Shown one piece after another: positions 5,158 to 11,402 of a DNA stretch of 11,402 nt. The translations under genes were made by a program, and so were the position numbers. Source of the DNA: Methylococcaceae bacterium (GTDB lineage Bacteria; Pseudomonadota; Gammaproteobacteria; Methylococcales; Methylomonadaceae); NCBI GenBank assembly GCA_005779525.1, contig SXIZ01000131.1:1-11402 (forward strand). Reading direction: 5' to 3'. Every line of letters begins with the position of its first letter. Position 1 is the first letter of the stretch. The notes below the pieces were generated by a model. It made no database searches. It was not told the origin of the DNA and saw nothing but the letters and a program-made list of their open reading frames with translations.

Positions 5158-6102
5158 ATGCGCCGTTTTTACGCCGTAGCTAGCTCGTTAGCATTAACGT
5201 ATTTTCTTTTGCTTACAAGTTGCGCCTCATTTAGTCCGTTAACTGTCGCTAGTCATATGTGGCCTGGCTATGAATTTATTTTTTATGCGCGCCAACAAGG
5301 ATGGTTGCCCTCCGAAGAAATCCATATTGTGGAAACGGCCAGCGCCTCAGAATCTCTGCAAGATCTTCTGGAGGGTCGAGTTGAAGCTGCGACGTTGACT
5401 TTAGATGAGGTGCTACGTGGGCGAGAACAGCATTTGCCGTTGACGATAGTTCTAATCTTAGATATTTCAGCAGGGGCCGATGTTTTGTTGGTGCAGCCAG
5501 GCATTACAGATCTTACGCAACTTAAAGGCAAACGGATTGGGGTTGAAACCAGTGCATTGGGTGATCTGATGTTAAACCGTATCTTGGGTCAGGCTCACTT
5601 ATTGGCCAATGAGGTACAGGTTGTCCCGGTGACCTTTGATGCGCAGCTCGCTACTTGGCAGGCAGGAAAGTTAGATGCCGTTATTTCCTATGAGCCCTTG
5701 GCGCACCAACTTGAAGCGCTTGGGGCTGAACGCTTATTTGATAGCCGACAGCTACCCAATACTATTTTTGATGTGCTGGCGGTACGCTCCGATAAGCTGG
5801 ATCAACATGCGCAGCAGGTTAAACAACTGATTCAGGGACATTTTCGAGGTTTGCATGCTTGGAAAACCAATCCCATTGATAGTGAGTACCGCTTTGCTCG
5901 CCATTTACAGGTTGCGGCAGAAGATGTACCTTTGTTGTATCGCGGTTTAGAGTTACCTGATATCGACTACAATCGTCGACTATTGAACGCGCCAGCCAAA
6001 GAGCTGTATAACACAGCGTTGGAAATTCAAACGATGATGAAATGGTCAAGTAACTTAGATAATTTATTCACGGCGGATTTTTTAGCGGAAGTCACTCCAT
6101 GA
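5158..6102 (+). CDS. Lipoprotein of the NMT1/SsuA/TauA-type solute-binding family
   Basis: From ATG at 5158 the product is 314 residues with a standard lipoprotein signal: basic start MRRF, hydrophobic core, and lipobox LTSC with Cys22 as the lipidation site. It would be anchored facing the periplasm. The mature part is a two-lobed binding protein: MWPGYE at 34-39, LTLDEVL at 80-86, LKGKRIGVETSALG at 122-135, GKLDAVISYEP at 170-180 and the FDVLAVR segment at 204-210. These are typical of the nitrate/sulfonate/taurine/thiamine-precursor family. An in-frame ATG at 5086 gives 24 extra residues that would spoil the signal peptide. No start has a clear Shine-Dalgarno. The stop overlaps the kinase start by four bases. 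No ABC permease or ATPase is nearby, so I infer a sensory accessory role. The ligand is unknown. Confidence 0.88.
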   Translation: MRRFYAVASSLALTYFLLLTSCASFSPLTVASHMWPGYEFIFYARQQGWLPSEEIHIVETASASESLQDLLEGRVEAATLTLDEVLRGREQHLPLTIVLILDISAGADVLLVQPGITDLTQLKGKRIGVETSALGDLMLNRILGQAHLLANEVQVVPVTFDAQLATWQAGKLDAVISYEPLAHQLEALGAERLFDSRQLPNTIFDVLAVRSDKLDQHAQQVKQLIQGHFRGLHAWKTNPIDSEYRFARHLQVAAEDVPLLYRGLELPDIDYNRRLLNAPAKELYNTALEIQTMMKWSSNLDNLFTADFLAEVTP

Positions 6103-9100
6103 AACTTTGCAGGCTTAGCTTGCTATTACTGCTCTTGCTGGTGTCTAGCCCAGCTGTGTGCTCCAAAACCACGATTACCCTTGGCGTACTCGCAAGCCGA
6201 TCCTATGAACACACTATAGCGCAATGGCAACCACTGGCAGACTATTTGGAGCAGCAATTACCTAATACCGAGTTTCACGTCGAAGTCTTGGATTTTGATG
6301 CTTTGCAAGCTGCGGTGTATGTGCGCAAGATTGACCTCATCGTTACCAATCCTGCCTTTTATCTTATGCTGGCGCATCGAACCCATCTCAGTGTGCCGCT
6401 GGCCAGTTTAGTCGCAGAGTTTAACGGGATTCCCATGCAAGGCTATGGGGGGAGCATTTTAGTTAAAGCCGAGCGACAAGATTTGCAGACGCTTGCAGAT
6501 TTGAAAGGACAACGGATTATTGTGAGTGATCCACGTTCCTTAGGGGGGTATCAAGCACAAGCTTATGAATTATTGCAAGTGGGTTTACATCTCCCAGATG
6601 ACTTTACCGTCATTCACTCTTCAGTAACTCAAGATGCAGAAATTGAATCGGTGCTGAACGGCAAGGCGGATGCTGCTTTTGTGGGGAGTGGTGTTTATGA
6701 AACTATGTTACAACAGGGAAGAATAGCTTCCGGCAGCTTGCGCGTACTGAATGCCCAAGATTTACCTGGATTTCCACTCAAAGTTTCAACGCGTTTGTAT
6801 CCTTACTGGCTGATTGCGGCTATGCCGCAATTAGACAAAAAAATAGCTCAGCAAGTGACGGCAGCATTATTATTAATGCCGAGTGACAGTGCCACACTGC
6901 AGGCAATAGGAATGCACAGTTTCTCTATACCTCAGGATTACACAGCGGTGCATGAGGTTGCGCAGGCCTTACATTTACCTCCCTATGATGTCGAAATTGC
7001 GGTGAGCTGGCAAAGTATTTGGCGTCAGTATCGTGAGCAAATACTGTTGCTCACGTTGGTTATCCTCTTGATCATTGGCTTGTCACTGTTAATGCTACGC
7101 AATATGCGCCGCTTGGTCAAAGCGCAACAGCTTATCCGGCAGCGCACGCAACAATTAGAACGGGAGCGCGGCCATTTACATGCCTTATTTAATACCTTGC
7201 CGGATTTGGTTTGGTTAAAAGATGTACAGGGTGTGTATCTGAATTGCAATCCGGCGTTTGAGCAATGTTACGGCCAGTTAGAAGCAGATATTATTGGTAA
7301 AACGGATTTTGAACTTATGCCAATTGAGATCGCGCAACAAATCGAGGTACAAGAGCGTGTGGCTTTGCAAAATGATGAAGCCTATACCCAAGAGGAAAAT
7401 TATACGTTTAAATCCAATGGCTATTCAGGCTTGTTTGCCACGACGCGCACGCCCATGAAAGATGCGGAAGGCAATTTGATTGGTATCTTAGGTATTGCAC
7501 ATGATATTACCGTTGATCGGCAAATTCATGAGCATTTGTTTTTGAATAAAGAACGACTACGCCTTGCCTTACAAGGGGCTGCAGATGGATTGTGGGATTG
7601 GAATATGGAAAACAATGCGGTGTATTATTCACCGCGTTGGAAATCCATGCTGGGCTTTGCCGATGATGAGTTGGAGAATCATATCCATACTTGGGAAATG
7701 TTGGTGCATCCAGACGATAAAGCACAAGCACTACAACGCGTCGAAGCGTATATGCAGGGAAAAGAAGAGCGTTATGAGGCTGAATTTCGCATGCATCACA
7801 AGGACGGGCACTGGCTGCATATTCGGGCACGCGCGATTCGTGCCTGTGACGAAACTGGTGCGCCTTTGGTACCGCATCGCTTGATTGGTACCCATAGCGA
7901 CATGACCGAACACTATCAATTGCTGAGTACACTAAAGCATAATGAACAGCAAATTCGCTTATTACTCGAATCCGCTAGTAGTGGTATTTGGGGCTTAAAT
8001 ACCGAAGGTTGCATCACCTTTATGAACCCTATGGGAGCGAAAATGCTTGGCTACAGGGTTGAAGATGTCATTGGTCGGCAGGTACACGAGCTCATTCAGC
8101 ACAACCACAAGCACGATTTGCTTGCCCGCGATTTGGATTGTCCGATCAATGCGACGTTTATGGATGGGCAATCTCGCATTGAGGATGATGATGTGTTTTG
8201 GCGCAAAGATGGCAGTAGTTTTCCGGTGGAATATAGCACCCATCCGATCTATCAAGATGGTGTATTAACAGGTGCGGTGGTGGTTGCACAAGATATTACC
8301 GAGCGCAAACAGACGGAATTAGCCTTAAGTGCGCAGCATCTGCAATTAGAAAATTTAGTGCAAGAACGCACTCTGGAATTAAACGAAGCCAAAAAAGTGG
8401 CAGAAGCGGCTAGTCATGCCAAAAGTATGTTTTTGGCGAATATGAGTCATGAGATTCGTACGCCGTTGAATGCAGTGTTGGGACTGGCGCAGTTAGGACT
8501 CCGTCAGAGTTTTAATCCAGAAAAAGCCAATAATGCCTTCGCTAATATTTTAAGTGCAGGTAATTTATTACTGTCCGTGGTCAATGATATTCTCGATTTT
8601 TCCAAAATCGAAGCCGGGCAATTGCAGATTGAAATGATTCGCTTTAGTTTGCATGATGTTATTGATCAGGTGATCAATATCAGCGCTGGGCGAGCCAAAG
8701 AGAAAGGCTTATCCTTTTTACTGAATGAAGCACGGGATTTACCGACGACGTGTAGTGGAGATCCATTACGCCTGACGCAAATTTTGGTTAATCTGTTATC
8801 CAATGCCGTGAAATTTACCGAACACGGTTGGGTACGTTTGACGATACACTGCAGCACAAATAACTTGCAGTTTAAAGTGGAGGACAGTGGTATCGGCATG
8901 ACGGCGGAGCAACAGTTCAATCTGTTTCATCCCTTTGTGCAAGCGGATTCTTCAATTACGCGTTGCTATGGTGGGACTGGCTTGGGACTCTCAATTTCCA
9001 GTAAACTGGCGGAATTAATGCACGGGAATATTCAGGTGCACAGTGAATTGGGTAAAGGCTCGTGTTTTGAACTTAATTTGCCGTTAATTGCACCGGAACA

Positions 9101-10274
9101 AACCACTTTACAGGCCAATATTCATTTTTTGCTGTGTGGCATGGACGCTCACGAGGCGACGATACTGCAGCAAGATTTGTGGGGGCTCGGTGCCCAGGCG
9201 GATATTGTCATTCCTGCACAATTGTATGCTTTTCCTTCTGAGCCTGTGGGTCTTATTTTGGGGGGCGAACTTTTACGTAATCCAAATGTTATGACCCATG
9301 TTCAACGCTTAAAGACTTGCGGGGCCCAAGTTTTGGTCGTGTGTGAACAATCGGACGCTACGGTTGATACGTTGCCACCCGTGATTGATAGTCTGTTAGA
9401 TCGACCTTTACGTGCACGTCACATTATTAAGCAATACCAAAATCGCCCGCATCTGGAAGGCCCTGAGCTAGCCGTCAACGCAGTTCCTGGGCGGCTTAGC
9501 AATTTACGCATTCTGGCGGCAGAGGATATTGAAGTTAATCGCTTGGTATTGCAAGAGATGCTAACGCATGAGGGTGCACAATTGGTGTCGGTTGAAAATG
9601 GTTTAGCCGCGTGTGAAGTGATACATACTCTGGGCCGGAATGCGTTTGATGTGGTGTTGACCGATATACAAATGCCGATTATGGATGGTTATTCGGTGGC
9701 ACGTAACATCAGTTTATCTGCACCTGGTTTGCCAGTTATTGGTTTAACAGCGCATGCCATGGCAGGAGAGCGCGAGCGCTGTCTCGCAGCGGGCATGGTG
9801 GACTATATTACTAAACCTATCAATATTGAAAATCTGGTAACGACCATATTAAGGCATACGCCCATGAACATTTTACCGAATACCCCTGATGTGGATTCCT
9901 CTGTACCTCAGTTAGGCACCAGTAGCGAAATCTCGGAACATACTTTAATAGATTGGTCGGGTTTAGAGCGGCAATTTAATGGCAAATTGGCATTTATCAC
10001 GCGTCTTGCGGGGATTATGCTACGTTCAAACTTAGACACACCTGCTAAACTTAGGGCGGCCGCCGCGGCTGGGGATTATGAGCAGATGAAGTTTATTGCC
10101 CACGGACTTAAAGGTACCGCAGGAAATATGCATGCTTACACGCTGCAAGCGCAGGCGGAAAAAGTGGAGCTCAGTGCACGGACTCAGCAAGCGGATGCTC
10201 CAGATTTATCGGAACATTTGGCTGCGCATTTAGAACAGGTGTTACAAGAAATCCGGCAGCGGATAGAGGTTTAG
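6099..10274 (+). CDS. Hybrid histidine kinase with PhnD-like sensor, three PAS domains, receivers and Hpt
   Basis: This is a 1391-residue inner-membrane phosphorelay protein. Order: signal peptide (1-22); periplasmic PhnD-like phosphonate/phosphite-type binding domain (about 25-290, including DPRSLGGYQAQ); membrane helix (about 315-336); PAS1 (361-474), PAS2 (485-605) and PAS3 (615-738), each ending in a DIT/DMTE-like motif; coiled coil (738-775); HisKA with phospho-acceptor His784 in SHEIRTP; HATPase with N-box Asn898/Asn902, Asp929 in DSGIG and GGTGLGL at 958-964; a degenerate receiver (about 1006-1117); an active receiver with Glu1142/Asp1143, Asp1189 and Lys1239; and an Hpt with His1335 in AHGLKGTAGN. 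GGAAG lies seven bases before the ATG, which overlaps the stop of the lipoprotein gene, implying translational coupling. There is no output domain. The Hpt should pass phosphate to an unlinked regulator. Confidence 0.96.
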   Translation: MKLCRLSLLLLLLLVSSPAVCSKTTITLGVLASRSYEHTIAQWQPLADYLEQQLPNTEFHVEVLDFDALQAAVYVRKIDLIVTNPAFYLMLAHRTHLSVPLASLVAEFNGIPMQGYGGSILVKAERQDLQTLADLKGQRIIVSDPRSLGGYQAQAYELLQVGLHLPDDFTVIHSSVTQDAEIESVLNGKADAAFVGSGVYETMLQQGRIASGSLRVLNAQDLPGFPLKVSTRLYPYWLIAAMPQLDKKIAQQVTAALLLMPSDSATLQAIGMHSFSIPQDYTAVHEVAQALHLPPYDVEIAVSWQSIWRQYREQILLLTLVILLIIGLSLLMLRNMRRLVKAQQLIRQRTQQLERERGHLHALFNTLPDLVWLKDVQGVYLNCNPAFEQCYGQLEADIIGKTDFELMPIEIAQQIEVQERVALQNDEAYTQEENYTFKSNGYSGLFATTRTPMKDAEGNLIGILGIAHDITVDRQIHEHLFLNKERLRLALQGAADGLWDWNMENNAVYYSPRWKSMLGFADDELENHIHTWEMLVHPDDKAQALQRVEAYMQGKEERYEAEFRMHHKDGHWLHIRARAIRACDETGAPLVPHRLIGTHSDMTEHYQLLSTLKHNEQQIRLLLESASSGIWGLNTEGCITFMNPMGAKMLGYRVEDVIGRQVHELIQHNHKHDLLARDLDCPINATFMDGQSRIEDDDVFWRKDGSSFPVEYSTHPIYQDGVLTGAVVVAQDITERKQTELALSAQHLQLENLVQERTLELNEAKKVAEAASHAKSMFLANMSHEIRTPLNAVLGLAQLGLRQSFNPEKANNAFANILSAGNLLLSVVNDILDFSKIEAGQLQIEMIRFSLHDVIDQVINISAGRAKEKGLSFLLNEARDLPTTCSGDPLRLTQILVNLLSNAVKFTEHGWVRLTIHCSTNNLQFKVEDSGIGMTAEQQFNLFHPFVQADSSITRCYGGTGLGLSISSKLAELMHGNIQVHSELGKGSCFELNLPLIAPEQTTLQANIHFLLCGMDAHEATILQQDLWGLGAQADIVIPAQLYAFPSEPVGLILGGELLRNPNVMTHVQRLKTCGAQVLVVCEQSDATVDTLPPVIDSLLDRPLRARHIIKQYQNRPHLEGPELAVNAVPGRLSNLRILAAEDIEVNRLVLQEMLTHEGAQLVSVENGLAACEVIHTLGRNAFDVVLTDIQMPIMDGYSVARNISLSAPGLPVIGLTAHAMAGERERCLAAGMVDYITKPINIENLVTTILRHTPMNILPNTPDVDSSVPQLGTSSEISEHTLIDWSGLERQFNGKLAFITRLAGIMLRSNLDTPAKLRAAAAAGDYEQMKFIAHGLKGTAGNMHAYTLQAQAEKVELSARTQQADAPDLSEHLAAHLEQVLQEIRQRIEV

Positions 10275-10275
10275 T

Positions 10276-10287
10276 GCCTTGCAAGGC
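10276..10287. other. 12-base perfect palindrome between convergent genes
   Basis: The sequence gccttgcaaggc reads the same on both strands and lies in the 33-base gap between the kinase stop and the stop of the opposing methyltransferase gene. As RNA it gives only a four-pair stem. The bases after it on the plus strand are T-rich but broken (gtttctcaatttt), so at most it is a weak terminator. Confidence 0.3.
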
Positions 10288-10307
10288 TCAGTGTTTCTCA
10301 ATTTTGC

Positions 10308-11165
10308 CTAAGTCCGGGCAAGCAGTATTTCCTCGGCAGCATTGGGGAGGCGTAGTCCATCGGTGCGGTCCATAAAATACCGGGTACTGAGTGCAGCGGC
10401 GGAGATATGTTCAACTTCGCTAAAGCCTGCGTCCAGGGCAAGTGCCAATATCTCTTTAGGCGTGAAAAAGCATAGCCAAGGCGTACCCTGCGCACGTGCA
10501 CCTTGGGCTGCACGCTCGACACTGGGGCGTAAATCAGGGTCATTAAGTTCAATCGGCAGCATAAATGACAGTACTAATGTCGATCCCGGCGCAAGGGTTG
10601 CCAGTTGACGCAGCATCTTTTCGATTGCTGCTGGGGTTAAATACATGCTGAGCCCAGTTGCCGCGACCAATGCGGGCTGGGTAGCAGCAAATCCTGAAGC
10701 ACTTAGCGGCGCCAACCAGTCATCTTCAGTCTCGAAATTCACAGGTACCCAATGGGGATAATTGGGAATCCCCAAGCCAAGTGTCAGCAGGCGATGCTTT
10801 TTCCACTCTTGCATGGCGGGTTGGTCGATCTCAAATATCTGTAGAAGCGTTGCCAGTTGCGGCTGGCGCTGGGCGAAGGTATCCAAGCCCGCCCCCAGAA
10901 TAACGTATTGCGCTATACCTTCGGCAACCTGCTCGGCCAGACAATCTTCGACAAAGCGCGCACGCGCTACGATAGCCGCACGAAAAGGTCGCGTGAAGGC
11001 ACTCATGTCTGGTCGTGCGCGCCAGTCAGGTTCCGGGTCAGCCAACTGTAAGCCAAGCGTATCTTCAAAAATGTGTGGCGGGGAATCTAATTCTACGTGC
11101 AATGCTCGCCAAAGTGCGGTGCGCACGGCGGTGTTGTCGGGAATATTGCTTAATTTATCAGGCAT
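10308..11165 (-). CDS. Class I SAM-dependent methyltransferase, LCMT/PPM1 type
   Basis: From ATG at 11165 the protein has 285 residues, typical of the leucine carboxyl methyltransferase-like family found widely in bacteria. Motif I is YVILGAGLDT (87-96), where SAM binds. FEIDQPAMQEWK (111-122) carries the acidic residues (Glu112, Asp114) that usually hold the SAM ribose. GLSMYLT (171-177) is the late family motif. The N-terminal NTA...RALH and the HIFEDTLG segment (31-38) are also typical. The bacterial members are called O-methyltransferases, but the acceptor is generally unknown, as here. I prefer 11165 because AAGG lies eight bases upstream and the family motif begins soon after. A start at 11219 would add 18 residues. 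The gene runs against the kinase gene with 33 bases between stops. No biosynthetic partners are seen. Confidence 0.92.
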   Translation of the reverse strand: MPDKLSNIPDNTAVRTALWRALHVELDSPPHIFEDTLGLQLADPEPDWRARPDMSAFTRPFRAAIVARARFVEDCLAEQVAEGIAQYVILGAGLDTFAQRQPQLATLLQIFEIDQPAMQEWKKHRLLTLGLGIPNYPHWVPVNFETEDDWLAPLSASGFAATQPALVAATGLSMYLTPAAIEKMLRQLATLAPGSTLVLSFMLPIELNDPDLRPSVERAAQGARAQGTPWLCFFTPKEILALALDAGFSEVEHISAAALSTRYFMDRTDGLRLPNAAEEILLART

Positions 11166-11302
11166 AGGGCGTACCTTGGCTGTGGTCAAAGCAGGGAATA
11201 TGCGTGTAACTATCATCATGGATTTAGCGTCCCACGTCTAGCTCTGCAGAAATTGCGATTAAGTCAGCCTAATGCCATGCAGGCGGGGAAAACTGTGCTG
11301 GT

Positions 11303-11343
11303 CTGCTGGGCTGATTCAGAGGCTCATGACTGAACAGCTGCAG
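11303..11343. repeat. Imperfect hairpin upstream of the methyltransferase gene
   Basis: Bases 11303-11306 (ctgc), 11310-11313 (gctg) and 11315-11319 (ttcag) pair in order with 11340-11343, 11335-11338 and 11330-11334, leaving small bulges and a ten-base loop. It lies in the gene-free end of the window (11166-11402), where I see no other gene. A TACAAT at 11361-11366 would be a good plus-strand -10 box but lacks a matching -35. Function unknown. Confidence 0.3.
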
Positions 11344-11402
11344 TGCTCAGGAATCTAAGATACAATTTCCTCTTAAACCAAAAGTTTTGCCGTTAATTAT
11401 TA

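Noticed and set aside
6099..6165. Lipobox at the kinase N terminus (PAVC)
   Set aside because: The residues before Cys21 (Pro, Ala, Val) do not fit a lipobox, where the -3 position is usually leucine and -1 glycine, alanine or serine. An ordinary signal peptide is more likely.
7507..7932. 141-codon minus-strand reading frame inside the kinase gene
   Set aside because: It is antisense to PAS2, has no recognisable motif, and the opposite strand carries unmistakable PAS sequence.
10276..10307. Strong shared terminator between the convergent kinase and methyltransferase genes
   Set aside because: The palindrome gives only a four-pair stem with a loop, and the following T-rich stretch is interrupted, so it is too weak to call.
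10762..11241. 159-codon plus-strand reading frame
   Set aside because: It lies almost entirely opposite the methyltransferase gene, has cysteine- and serine-rich composition without any domain, and mirrors the codon pattern of the real gene.

Overview
The window looks like a chromosomal segment of a gammaproteobacterium of moderate GC (about 45-48% by eye, not counted). The evidence is a short-form aspartate-semialdehyde dehydrogenase next to what looks like the start of the fimV-type gene often found after asd, an adenylate kinase with the Gram-negative (non-zinc) LID, and a DUF1415 protein. I cannot place it to genus. No tRNA, rRNA, CRISPR array, insertion sequence or phage gene is visible.

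Layout. Positions 1-1918 lie on the minus strand: adk, then a 154-base gap with a nested hairpin, then asd, then the first 11 codons of a further gene. Positions 1919-2120 are a divergent promoter region with two dyads. From 2121 to 10274 everything is on the plus strand: a two-CBS-domain protein closed by a hairpin terminator, a DUF1415 protein, a small three-helix membrane protein, a Gfo/Idh/MocA oxidoreductase, a 457-base gap rich in inverted repeats, then a two-gene sensory unit. The last gene (10308-11165) is a convergent minus-strand methyltransferase of the LCMT/PPM1 type, followed by a non-coding end.

The most interesting part is 5158-10274. A lipoprotein of the NMT1/SsuA solute-binding type overlaps by four bases (ATGA) with a 1391-residue hybrid histidine kinase. 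The kinase carries a second, different binding module (PhnD-like), one membrane helix, three PAS domains, HisKA, HATPase, a degenerate receiver, an active receiver and a C-terminal Hpt. No ABC permease, ATPase or DNA-binding response regulator is present in the window. I infer that the binding proteins serve sensing rather than uptake and that the phosphorelay leaves through Hpt to a partner encoded elsewhere.

The second theme is structured non-coding DNA. Most of the larger gaps hold imperfect nested inverted repeats without a terminator U-tract. The best is between adk and asd, where two apical hairpins are mutually exclusive, as expected of a leader that switches. These were found by eye and have not been folded or compared with databases.
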